The position numbers and the translations under genes were made by a program. A DNA stretch of 64,000 nucleotides from Phreatobacter oligotrophus (lineage in GTDB: Bacteria > Pseudomonadota > Alphaproteobacteria > Rhizobiales > Phreatobacteraceae): the NCBI RefSeq assembly GCF_003046185.1, contig NZ_PZZL01000006.1:124001-188000 (forward strand), given 5' to 3'. Of this stretch, positions 51,719 to 60,017 are shown piece after piece. Position 1 is the stretch's first letter, and every line of letters begins with the position of its first letter. The notes under the pieces were generated by a model. That model was not told where the DNA came from, ran no database searches, and was given only the letters and a program-made list of their open reading frames with translations.

Positions 51719-52567
51719 ATGTTCCGCCTCGCCCACCTGTCCGATCCGCATATCGGTCCCCTGCCCGCGCCGACCTGGCGCGAGTTGATGAACAAGCGCC
51801 TGACGGGCTACCTCAACTGGCGCCGCGGGCGCGCGCACCATCACCGCATGGATGTGCTGGACCGGCTGATCGCCGATATCGTCCAGGCCGACGTGGACCA
51901 CGTCGCGGTGACCGGCGACCTCGTCAATCTCGGCCTTCCCGACGAATACAAGGCGGCGCGCACGCTGCTGTGGCGCATTGGCCCGCCCGAGCGGGTCAGC
52001 TTCGTGCCCGGCAATCACGACGCCTATATGCGGCAGACCGTGCCGCAGATCGTGCTGCAATGGCGCCCCTGGTTCCTCTCCGACGGCGTTGCGGAGGACG
52101 AGGGCGGCTACGCCTTTCCCTTCACCCGCGTGCGCGGCCAGGTGGCCCTCGTCGGCGTCAACAGCAGCGTGCCGACGGCGCCCTTCCTCGCCACCGGATT
52201 CCTCGGCAGCCGGCAGATCGCGGCCCTCGCCGATGAATTGCAGATGCTCGGCGAGCAGGGCCTCGCCCGCCTCGTCCTCATCCACCACCCGCCCTTCGAC
52301 ATCGGCCCGCAGAAGCGGCTCGGCGATCATCGCGAGCTCGCCGCCATGCTGGCCAAGGTCGGCTGCGAGGCGATCCTCCATGGCCATACCCACAAGGGCA
52401 CGCTGAAGCAGCTCAAGGGCCCGTCCGGGCTGATCCCGGTCATCGGCGTGCCCTCGGCCTCCGCTGCCCATGGCGGCCGCCACGAGGGGGCGGCCTGGAA
52501 CCTCGTCACGGTGACCGGCGAGCCGGGCGCCTGGCAGGTCGCGGTCGAGCGCCGGCCGGTCACCTGA
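51719..52567 (+). CDS. Metallophosphoesterase (calcineurin-like)
   Basis: A 282-aa phosphoesterase with all five metal-site blocks: LSDPHIG, TGDLVNLGLPDEY, VPGNHDAY, HHPPFD and HGHTHKG. These bind two metal ions. The domain order matches the DNA-repair-exonuclease-like / CpdA-like class III phosphodiesterases. Cyclic-nucleotide or phospholipid substrates are possible; the insert WRRGRAHHHRMDVLDRL near residue 38 resembles cAMP-phosphodiesterase-like proteins only weakly. Confidence 0.9.
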   Translation: MFRLAHLSDPHIGPLPAPTWRELMNKRLTGYLNWRRGRAHHHRMDVLDRLIADIVQADVDHVAVTGDLVNLGLPDEYKAARTLLWRIGPPERVSFVPGNHDAYMRQTVPQIVLQWRPWFLSDGVAEDEGGYAFPFTRVRGQVALVGVNSSVPTAPFLATGFLGSRQIAALADELQMLGEQGLARLVLIHHPPFDIGPQKRLGDHRELAAMLAKVGCEAILHGHTHKGTLKQLKGPSGLIPVIGVPSASAAHGGRHEGAAWNLVTVTGEPGAWQVAVERRPVT

Positions 52568-52578
52568 GCCCCAAACGA

Positions 52579-52606
52579 CAAAGGCGCGGCCTGAGCCGCG
52601 CCTTCG
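52579..52606. terminator. Hairpin between the phosphoesterase and fliJ
   Basis: AAGGCGCGGC and GCCGCGCCTT pair around CTGA in the gap between converging genes. T runs are short on both sides, so it may serve both directions weakly. Confidence 0.55.
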
Positions 52607-52628
52607 TGCAAGTTCAGAGGGGAGCGGC

Positions 52629-53048
52629 TCAGGCGCCGAGATAGGCACCGCGGCGCGACAAGCCGATCCGGTCCATCTCCGCCTGCTCGCGGGCCGCATC
52701 GGCGGCGCGATCGCGGGCGCTCTCGCGCTCGTCGAGGATCTCGACCTTCTTCAGCTCCTCGAAGGCCTCCGCCAGCGCCGCCTTGGCGTCGTCCAGCTGG
52801 CCCTTCAGCTCGCCGGCCGAGCCCATCAGGTTGTCGCGCCGCTGGCGCGCCGCCTTGGCATAGGTCGGATAGGCGTAATGGGCGGGATCGTGCACGTTCG
52901 CCCGGTTCTGCTCGGCCAGGATCTCGCGATCGAGCTCGGTCGCCATGCGCTCGAACTCGGCGATCATCATCTCGATCTGCGTGACCTGACGTCGTTTCTC
53001 GTCGACCTGAAAGCGCTTCAGGCGGATCAACGTCTCTCGCGACTTCAT
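52629..53048 (-). CDS. fliJ: Flagellar protein FliJ
   Basis: A 139-aa, almost wholly helical coiled-coil protein (KSRETLIRLKRFQVDEKRRQVTQIEMMIAEFER, then the long second helix AALAEAFEELKKVEILDERE). FliJ is the central stalk-like partner of the FliI ATPase in the flagellar export apparatus and a chaperone-escort factor. The start at 53048 matches the family. It follows fliI on the same strand after a 193-base gap, wide for an operon. Confidence 0.87.
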   Translation of the reverse strand: MKSRETLIRLKRFQVDEKRRQVTQIEMMIAEFERMATELDREILAEQNRANVHDPAHYAYPTYAKAARQRRDNLMGSAGELKGQLDDAKAALAEAFEELKKVEILDERESARDRAADAAREQAEMDRIGLSRRGAYLGA

Positions 53049-53241
53049 CGACTCGTACTCCCAGAAGTCCCCTGGTTCCGGTCCACACACACACGCGGAC
53101 CGGTCGTCCGAAGCGCCCGACGAGCGGACGCCTTACCCCTAATGAAGGATGAAGCTAGCCCCACGAGGTTGAGAATCCGTTTCCGAAAACGATGATTCGT
53201 GGTAAACGGACGTTCATAAGTTCCCGCATTCATTGGCGAAA

Positions 53242-54582
53242 TCAGCCCGGAACGCCGGCCTCCTCAAGGATGCGGGCGAGTGCTGCATAGCCATCGCGGA
53301 TCTTGACGTTCTCGTCCTTGCGCTGACCGAGGAAGGCCTCCAGCGCCGGCTGCAGGCGGATCGCCTCGTCCACCTCGGCAGAGGATCCCTGGCGATAGGC
53401 GCCGAGCCGGATCAGCTCCTCCATATCGGCATAGGTCGCCAGAATCCGCTTCGCCCGCTGGATCACCGGCCAGTATTCCGGATCGGCCGAGCGCGGCATG
53501 GTGCGCGACACGCTCTTCAGCACGTTGATGGCGGGGTAGCGGCCGCGCTCAGCAATGGAGCGCTCCATGACGATATGGCCGTCGAGAATGCCGCGCACCG
53601 CGTCGGCGACCGGCTCGTTGTGGTCGTCGCCATCGACCAGCACGGTGAAGATGGCGGTGATGGCGCCCTCGCGCGGGCCGGGACCGGCGCGCTCTAGCAG
53701 CCGCGGCAGTTCGGAGAAGACGGTCGGCGTGTAGCCCTTGGCGGTCGGCGGCTCGCCGGCGGAGAGGCCGATCTCGCGCTGGGCCATGGCGAAGCGGGTC
53801 ACCGAGTCCATCATCAGCATGACCTGCTGGTCGAGGTCGCGGAAATACTCGGCGATGGAGAGGGTGAGATAGGCCGCCTGCTTGCGCATCAGCGCCGGCT
53901 CGTCGGAGGTCGCCACCACGACCACCGAGCGGGCGAGGCCCTCCTCGCCGAGATCCTCCTGCAGGAACTCCTGCACCTCGCGGCCGCGCTCGCCGATCAG
54001 CCCGATCACCGAAACATCCGCCTCGACGTTCCGGGCAATCATCGACAGCAGCACCGACTTGCCGACGCCGGAGCCGGCGAAGATGCCCATGCGCTGGCCG
54101 CGGCAGCAGGTGAGGAAGGTGTTCAGCGTGCGCACGCCGAGATCGAGCGGCGCGCCGACGCGGCGGCGCGTGTGGGCGGCGGGCGGATCGGCGCGGAAGG
54201 GCATGGGATCGCCGCCCTGCGGCAGTGGGCCCTTGCCGTCGATCGGCTCGCCGAGCGCATTCACCACCCGCCCGAGCCAGCCGGCGCTGGGGCGCACCGC
54301 CGCCGGCGCCAGCGAGACCAGCGCCTTGCAGCCGCGCCGGACACCCTCAAGCCCGGCGAAGGGCATGAGCAGCGCCTGGTCGCCGGCAAAGCCCACGACC
54401 TCGCAAGGGATCGGCCGCGCGCCGGTCTCCACCGTGACCCGCGCGCCGACGCTCATGGCGTGGATGGGACCCGCAGCCTCGATCATCAGGCCGCGCACGC
54501 CCGAGACCCGGCCGTAGATCGACATGGAATCGATGTCGGAAATCTGGTCGGCGAGTGCGCGCATGGGCAAAGGATCCGTCAA
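53242..54582 (-). CDS. fliI: Flagellar export ATPase FliI
   Basis: A 446-aa F1-beta-like ATPase that energises flagellar type III export. Walker A is [19 protein letters not shown], Walker B is [19 protein letters not shown], and the DCCD/Arg region [24 protein letters not shown] matches FliI. The N-terminal oligomerisation domain and C-terminal tip ([16 protein letters not shown]) are present. Its upstream region faces ctrA, with CtrA-like boxes between, in agreement with CtrA control of flagellar genes. Confidence 0.97.
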   Translation of the reverse strand: MTDPLPMRALADQISDIDSMSIYGRVSGVRGLMIEAAGPIHAMSVGARVTVETGARPIPCEVVGFAGDQALLMPFAGLEGVRRGCKALVSLAPAAVRPSAGWLGRVVNALGEPIDGKGPLPQGGDPMPFRADPPAAHTRRRVGAPLDLGVRTLNTFLTCCRGQRMGIFAGSGVGKSVLLSMIARNVEADVSVIGLIGERGREVQEFLQEDLGEEGLARSVVVVATSDEPALMRKQAAYLTLSIAEYFRDLDQQVMLMMDSVTRFAMAQREIGLSAGEPPTAKGYTPTVFSELPRLLERAGPGPREGAITAIFTVLVDGDDHNEPVADAVRGILDGHIVMERSIAERGRYPAINVLKSVSRTMPRSADPEYWPVIQRAKRILATYADMEELIRLGAYRQGSSAEVDEAIRLQPALEAFLGQRKDENVKIRDGYAALARILEEAGVPG

Positions 54583-54721
54583 TGACGGCCCACATTCTCG
54601 CCCGCATGGTCAATGAAGGGTTAACGGAGGGGCGCTTCTTAACGCCGGCCGGCAGATTTTGCCGGGACGATCGCCGCCGATGACCGGAACCCGCGCAATT
54701 CGCAACGATCACCTGGCAACG

Positions 54722-54736
54722 TTTACCGCCCGTTAA
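54722..54736 (+). promoter_or_regulatory. CtrA-like box TTTA-N7-TTAACC
   Basis: One mismatch from consensus. It lies between fliI (140 bases from its start) and ctrA. The second half is part of GTTAACCAT. Confidence 0.45.
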
Positions 54737-54906
54737 CCATGAGCCCGGTAGAACCTGCCCATCGGATGCGCCCACCCCTTCCCCGGCGAGCGACCGATAA
54801 CGGCTCCGTTGCCGCCGCGACGGGCCATTTCAGAGCGAAGTTTAACGCTCCGCACCGCGCTTCGGCCCAAGTAAAGGCAGATGCCGCCCGAATTGCGCCC
54901 CGCAGG

Positions 54907-54921
54907 GTAACCCTTCCTTAA
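54907..54921 (+). promoter_or_regulatory. CtrA-like box GTAA-N7-TTAACC
   Basis: One mismatch from consensus, about 360 bases upstream of ctrA and 325 upstream of fliI. Confidence 0.4.
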
Positions 54922-55075
54922 CCCGGCGCGTTAATGATCCCTGACAGCCGATTAATGGCGCCGCGACCGCCGGGGGTTCGTCTTTAACGACCCACTGCGG
55001 GCCCCTGGTCGCGGTATGGCAGGAACCGGACTCTGCGAGACGGCCAAAATGGTCGATTCCGCAGGAGGTTGGAGT

Positions 55076-55103
55076 GAGTCGCGAAATTATTTCGCGCTGA
55101 CTC
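55076..55103. promoter_or_regulatory. Dyad GCGAAATTATTTCGC framed by GAGTC and GACTC
   Basis: A perfect seven-base-arm palindrome (55081-55095) with GAGTC on its left and GACTC on its right, the latter separated by GCT. Two CcrM sites thus frame one operator-like core, about 190 bases before ctrA. Confidence 0.6.
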
Positions 55104-55126
55104 TTGCCCCCGCGAATCACAGTTTG

Positions 55127-55134
55127 TTAACCAT
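55127..55134 (+). promoter_or_regulatory. TTAACCAT motif upstream of ctrA
   Basis: TTAACCAT is the second described CtrA-type motif. This copy lies 145 bases before the ctrA start and fits autoregulation. Confidence 0.4.
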
Positions 55135-55278
55135 TAGGGCGTAGCGTCGAATCAGTGAACGGGGACGGGTCCCAGGCAGCTTTCGCGCGGCGGCGGAGGC
55201 ACGGGACCGCTTTGCCGAGCGTCTGTTTCGTCCTGTCGGGCGGGATAGCCGGTTCTGGGTCAGCGGAAGGGGATGGGC

Positions 55279-55980
55279 ATGCGCGTTCTGTTGATCGAAG
55301 ACGATAGCGCTACCGCGAAGAGCATCGAGCTGATGCTCAAGTCCGAGAGCTTCAACGTCTACACGACGGATCTGGGCGAGGAAGGCATCGACCTCGGCAA
55401 GCTCTACGATTACGACATCATTCTTCTTGACCTCAACCTGCCCGACATGTCGGGCTACGAAGTGCTGAAGTCGCTTCGGGTTGCCAAGGTCAAGACGCCG
55501 ATCCTGATCCTCTCCGGCCTTGCCGGCATCGAGGACAAGGTGCGCGGCCTCGGCTTCGGCGCCGACGACTACCTGACCAAGCCCTTCCACAAGGACGAGC
55601 TGGTCGCCCGCATCCACGCCATCGTGCGCCGCTCGAAGGGTCACGCCCAGTCGGTCATCACCACCGGCGACCTCGTCGTGAACCTGGACCAGAAGACGGT
55701 CGAGGTCGGCGGCCAGCGGGTGCACCTGACCGGCAAGGAGTACCAGATGCTGGAGCTCCTCTCGCTGCGCAAGGGCACGACGCTCACCAAGGAAATGTTC
55801 CTCAACCACCTCTATGGCGGCATGGACGAGCCGGAGCTGAAGATCATCGACGTCTTCATCTGCAAGCTCCGCAAGAAGCTCGCCAACGCCTCCGAGGGCC
55901 GCAACTATATCGAGACCGTCTGGGGCCGCGGCTACGTGCTGCGCGAGCCCAACGAAGCCGAAGAGCGCATCCCCGCCTGA
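55279..55980 (+). CDS. ctrA: Cell-cycle response regulator CtrA
   Basis: A 233-aa OmpR-family regulator. The receiver begins [20 protein letters not shown] with the phospho-acceptor Asp in [12 protein letters not shown] (D51) and the Lys in YLTKPFH. The winged-helix DNA-binding half contains [17 protein letters not shown] and the near-invariant [20 protein letters not shown]. This matches CtrA closely enough to name it. The ATG at 55279 is preferred over 55273 because the family starts MRVLLIEDD and GGAAGG lies eight bases upstream of it. CtrA controls replication, division and flagellar genes; fliI is adjacent. Confidence 0.98.
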   Translation: MRVLLIEDDSATAKSIELMLKSESFNVYTTDLGEEGIDLGKLYDYDIILLDLNLPDMSGYEVLKSLRVAKVKTPILILSGLAGIEDKVRGLGFGADDYLTKPFHKDELVARIHAIVRRSKGHAQSVITTGDLVVNLDQKTVEVGGQRVHLTGKEYQMLELLSLRKGTTLTKEMFLNHLYGGMDEPELKIIDVFICKLRKKLANASEGRNYIETVWGRGYVLREPNEAEERIPA

Positions 55981-56096
55981 CGCGGCCGGCGGCAACAATT
56001 CCGCCGCAACCGCGTCACAAGGCCGTCATCCCGGCCTGAGAGAAGAGTTCGCATCAGTCTGGCGCGCACGGATGGAATGCCGCCAGGCGACGAGGG

Positions 56097-56127
56097 CCCC
56101 GCCGGGAAACCGCGCGGGGCTTTTTGT
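56097..56127 (+). terminator. Terminator downstream of ctrA
   Basis: GCCCCGC and GCGGGGC pair around CGGGAAACCGC, followed by TTTTTGTT, 116 bases after the ctrA stop. Confidence 0.85.
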
Positions 56128-56172
56128 TGTCCGGAGAAGCAGCACGCCCCTGCAGGACGGCGTGGACGCGAA

Positions 56173-56327
56173 GCCCCTCACCCTTCCCTCTCCCCGCATG
56201 CGGGGAGAGGGGGACCAGGATGGCGAGGCCTCCTTCGACATCGCTGTGCCAAGCACAACGGTCCAGACGAAGGCGAGACGCTGTTGCCCCCTCTCCCCGC
56301 ATGCGGGGAGAGGGAAGGGTGAGGGGC
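56173..56327. repeat. Intergenic nested inverted-repeat element (type 3)
   Basis: It begins GCCCCTCACCCTTCCCTC and ends GAGGGAAGGGTGAGGGGC. Each arm contains the perfect palindrome CTCTCCCCGCATGCGGGGAG. About 75 bases of unique spacer separate the arms. The architecture is the same as types 1 and 2, with a different sequence. Confidence 0.85.
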
Positions 56328-56413
56328 CGAGCCAATCAACGCCCGATAACCTCCAACGTCATTGACCCACGGACGCCCGGGCGCCAGGCTCCCTCCCCTT
56401 GAGGAGGCTGCCC

Positions 56414-56815
56414 ATGTCCGACGCCCTCGACCGCCTCGCCGCCCATCCCCTGCCCTTCGCAACCCTCATGGGCGTGACCTTCACCGCGGCGTCGGCAGAC
56501 GAGGTGGTCGCGACCCTCGTCGTACGCGAGGACCTCTGCACCGCAGGCTCCATCGTCCATGGCGGTGCGCTCATGGCCTTGACCGACACGGTGGGAGCGG
56601 CCGCGACCTTCCTGAACCTGCCGCCCGGCGCCAAGGGCACGACGACCATCGAGAGCAAGACCAACTTCCTCGCCGCCGGTCCGGTCGGCGACACGCTCAC
56701 CGCCACCGCGACGCCGGTCCATCGCGGCGCCCGCACCCAGGTCTGGCAGACACGGATCAACCGGGGCGACGGCAAGCCGGTCGCCCTCGTCACCCAGACG
56801 CAGATGATCCTCTGA
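56414..56815 (+). CDS. PaaI-family hot-dog thioesterase
   Basis: A 133-aa single hot-dog protein with the PaaI-type active-site segment GSIVHGGALMALTDTVGAAAT (catalytic Asp/Thr region) and TTIESKTNFLAAGPVGD. Members hydrolyse aromatic or short acyl-CoA thioesters. GAGGAGG lies directly before the ATG at 56414; an ATG five codons earlier overlaps that site. It lies convergent with the cupin gene. Substrate is unknown. Confidence 0.9.
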   Translation: MSDALDRLAAHPLPFATLMGVTFTAASADEVVATLVVREDLCTAGSIVHGGALMALTDTVGAAATFLNLPPGAKGTTTIESKTNFLAAGPVGDTLTATATPVHRGARTQVWQTRINRGDGKPVALVTQTQMIL

Positions 56816-56821
56816 GGCGGC

Positions 56822-57304
56822 TCAGTAGGGCGTGCCGTCCTTGTGGGTGAAGGCCCAGGTCCCGCCGGGTTGCAGGACCGCCACGAGATCGTCCTGCGGA
56901 TAGCTGGCGCTGTCGCCGGGGGTGCGATCGCCGATCTCCAGATAGGTGGCCGGTGCATCCGACCGGTTCACCAGCTGATGGGCGATGCCCGCCTTGGCAA
57001 AGCCGGCGCAGTCTCCCGGCTTCAGCGGCGTCTCGCCCTCATCCGTCACCAGCACCAGCTCGCCCTCCAGCACATAGACGAACTCGTCCTGCGTCGTGTG
57101 CCGGTGCAGCAGCGCCGACATGGCCCCGGGGGCGAGCGTCGTCAGGTTCACGCCGAAATTGGTGAGCCCGAACAGGTCGCCGAGCGGGCGCTTGGTGCGC
57201 CCCGCCATGCGCGAGAAGAACGGCTCGGGATAGTTGGACGGCTTGGTGCGCGGCGGAACATCGGCGGCGCGGACGGCGTTGGCCCGGATCGGCTGCTGGC
57301 TCAT
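56822..57304 (-). CDS. Cupin-domain protein
   Basis: A 160-aa protein with one conserved cupin barrel. Motif 1 is ALLHRHTTQDEFVYVLEGELVL (two His and one Glu, with a third His expected in motif 2) and motif 2 reads KPGDCAGFAKAGIAHQLVN. The N-terminal NYPEPFFSRMAGRTKRPLGDLFGL is common in a subset of cupins found near dioxygenases. The start at 57304 follows GAGAGGAAT. The metal-binding set is complete, but the reaction is unknown. Confidence 0.9.
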   Translation of the reverse strand: MSQQPIRANAVRAADVPPRTKPSNYPEPFFSRMAGRTKRPLGDLFGLTNFGVNLTTLAPGAMSALLHRHTTQDEFVYVLEGELVLVTDEGETPLKPGDCAGFAKAGIAHQLVNRSDAPATYLEIGDRTPGDSASYPQDDLVAVLQPGGTWAFTHKDGTPY

Positions 57305-57456
57305 GGCATTCCTCTCCCCGTAGCGATGCCGACCAAGCTTCGCGCCATGCATCGCAGCGGTCGATCCCCGCCGCCGCAAGCCAGCCCCGCCAGGGGGAGA
57401 GGCTGCCTCGCCCTGCCGGTTTGAAAACAAGCCCGTTCCCCACCGGACCCGATCTC

Positions 57457-57472
57457 AAGAACGATCGTTCTT
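57457..57472. promoter_or_regulatory. Perfect 16-base palindrome AAGAACGATCGTTCTT
   Basis: It lies 77 bases upstream of the cysK start and 153 upstream of the divergent cupin start. The symmetric AACGATCGTT core resembles TetR-family operators. No TetR gene is adjacent. The following ATTTTT also makes a weak terminator possible. Confidence 0.55.
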
Positions 57473-57548
57473 ATTTTTGGCCCATCGTCACCATTCGTAG
57501 AATTTCCTTCCACGCATCGTTAGATTGGGCCCATACAGGGAGGCATCC

Positions 57549-58526
<978 letters not shown>

Positions 58527-59302
58527 GCCAAGGACCCCGGCGCCCGGCGCCGGGGCGTCCGCCCGGTATAGGCCTCCTCCGGTACGACGGCGAGGCGGGA
58601 GCCGTGGATCGGCTCGCCGGTCGAGAAGAACTGGCGCAGCGTCATGATGAGCGGGCGCCAGCGAGCCGCGTCGATCCGGTTCTCGAACTCCGCCGACAGG
58701 ATCGCCTCCGCCGCATGGGCGCGGACGATCCGCACTTCCACCGCAACCGAGGGGACGAGCAGTCGCGGGTCATTGCTCCCGATGGTGCGATGCTCCTCCA
58801 CGACCGCCTCAAGCTGGATCGCACATTCAGCGATCCGCGGCGGGGCGACGCTTTCCGATGGAACGGCGGTCAACCCCGCCGCAGCGAACTTGTCCGCCTC
58901 GGACCGGTAGCCGAGCATCTGTTTATGGCGCGGGAGGGGATCGGAGGCCGACAGGCAGGCGAGCCTGTCGACAGCGCCGACACATTCGGGTCCCGGCAAG
59001 TTCAGCACACATTGGCCGGTGCGAATGAGGTTCTGCGGCGTCTGCGAGGTTGCATCGAAACCGAGCAGGCAGGTCCAGCCGAGCCACCAGGCAGAGGACA
59101 TCGGAGCGACATTGGCGCTACCATCCGGGTTGAGGCTGGTGACCAGCACGACCGGGGTGCCAAGATAGAGAATGGCTGGTTCGATCGGCCGATGTGTGGT
59201 CAGGGTCATGACGGGTCTCCGTGCTGGTCAGCAGCAGGAAACCCCGCGCGGGCACGATGCGACACCCGTTTCATCCACCCGATTTCTCAGGCGGCGAGCG
59301 GC

Positions 59303-59947
59303 TCAATCCGTAGGCAGGCCGAAGGGTAGCGACTCCACGTGGCCGCCGGGTGGCAGCACCTGCTGCACCCGCCAGCGGCCCTGCGGGCTGCGCACCATCC
59401 GGAAGACGACCGGCGCGCGATAGGCCTGCAGCGGCATGGCGATCTCCACCTGCCCGTCGGCGAGTTGCACGCGCGTGCCGAGCCGCGGCACGACGGCCGG
59501 GCTCATGTCCTCCGGCATGCCCGCGAGGTTGAGCGGCATGATGTCGAGCCGGCGGGCCACCTGCATCGCATAGGCGAAGCTGAAGCTCGGATCGGTCTGC
59601 TCCAGCCGGTTGACCGGCGGGATCATCTCCGGCGCATGGGTCATGGCGCCGGTCACCGAGACGCGCGCGATCTTCGACAGGTCGAAGCGCATCAGATGGG
59701 CCTGGAAGGCTTGCTGGCTCGCCGGGGCGAGGATCCAGAAGGCGGTGACATAGTCGCCGCGCCGATAGGCGCCGAGGAACTGGCGCAGCGCCGCCTCGGG
59801 GGTCGTCAGGTCGAGCCGGTCATAGGCGGCGCTGCCGGACGAGGGAATGGCGGACTGGCCGCTCTGGGCGGAGGCCCCAGGTCCTGCCGCGACGACTGAT
59901 ACCAGCAGGACAAGGGCCTGCCACGCCGTCGTTTTCGCCCGTTCCAT
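59303..59947 (-). CDS. Exported protein of unknown function
   Basis: A 214-aa protein with a signal peptide (TAWQALVLLVSVVAAGPGASAQ). The mature part begins with a disordered Ser-rich stretch, then TPEAALRQFLGAYRRGDYVTAFWILAPASQQAF, a helical segment seen in NTF2-like or DUF4864-like periplasmic proteins. Two strand-rich regions (GTRVQLADGQVEIAMPLQAY and VVFRMVRSPQGRWRVQQVLPP) follow. The start at 59947 gives an intact signal peptide. I know no function. Confidence 0.65.
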   Translation of the reverse strand: MERAKTTAWQALVLLVSVVAAGPGASAQSGQSAIPSSGSAAYDRLDLTTPEAALRQFLGAYRRGDYVTAFWILAPASQQAFQAHLMRFDLSKIARVSVTGAMTHAPEMIPPVNRLEQTDPSFSFAYAMQVARRLDIMPLNLAGMPEDMSPAVVPRLGTRVQLADGQVEIAMPLQAYRAPVVFRMVRSPQGRWRVQQVLPPGGHVESLPFGLPTD

Positions 59948-60017
59948 GCACTTGCCTCCCTGCGGCTGGCGCAGCCTGCCGCAGTGCACGCGGTTTGTCA
60001 CGTGCCGGGCCAAGGGC

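Larger units (their letters stand above)
55029..55153. promoter_or_regulatory. Cluster of six GANTC (CcrM-type) sites upstream of ctrA
   Basis: GANTC starts at 55029, 55055, 55076, 55099, 55114 and 55149. GANTC is expected roughly once per several hundred bases in such DNA, so six in 125 bases is a marked excess. CcrM methylates GANTC and coordinates ctrA transcription with replication in Caulobacter; GcrA reads the methylation state. Confidence 0.65.
54583..55278. promoter_or_regulatory. Divergent fliI-ctrA control region
   Basis: A 696-base gap with no convincing gene. Near-consensus CtrA boxes are TTTA-N7-TTAA (54722-54736) and GTAA-N7-TTAACC (54907-54921). TTAACCAT occurs at 54733 and at 55127. 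The part from 55029 to 55153 is dense in GANTC. Other TTAA-rich stretches lie at 54620-54642 and 54931-54955. The layout agrees with autoregulated, methylation-coupled ctrA promoters known from Caulobacter. Confidence 0.7.

Noticed and set aside
53045-53233. 62-aa minus-strand frame between fliI and fliJ
   Set aside because: It overlaps the fliJ start and the gap is better read as a promoter region; no family features.
54739-54921. 60-aa frame in the fliI-ctrA gap
   Set aside because: Begins within a CtrA-like box and lacks a ribosome site; composition is that of random GC-rich sequence.
54918-54934. A CtrA box made from TTAA...TTAA at 54918 and 54931
   Set aside because: The half-sites are nine bases apart, not seven.
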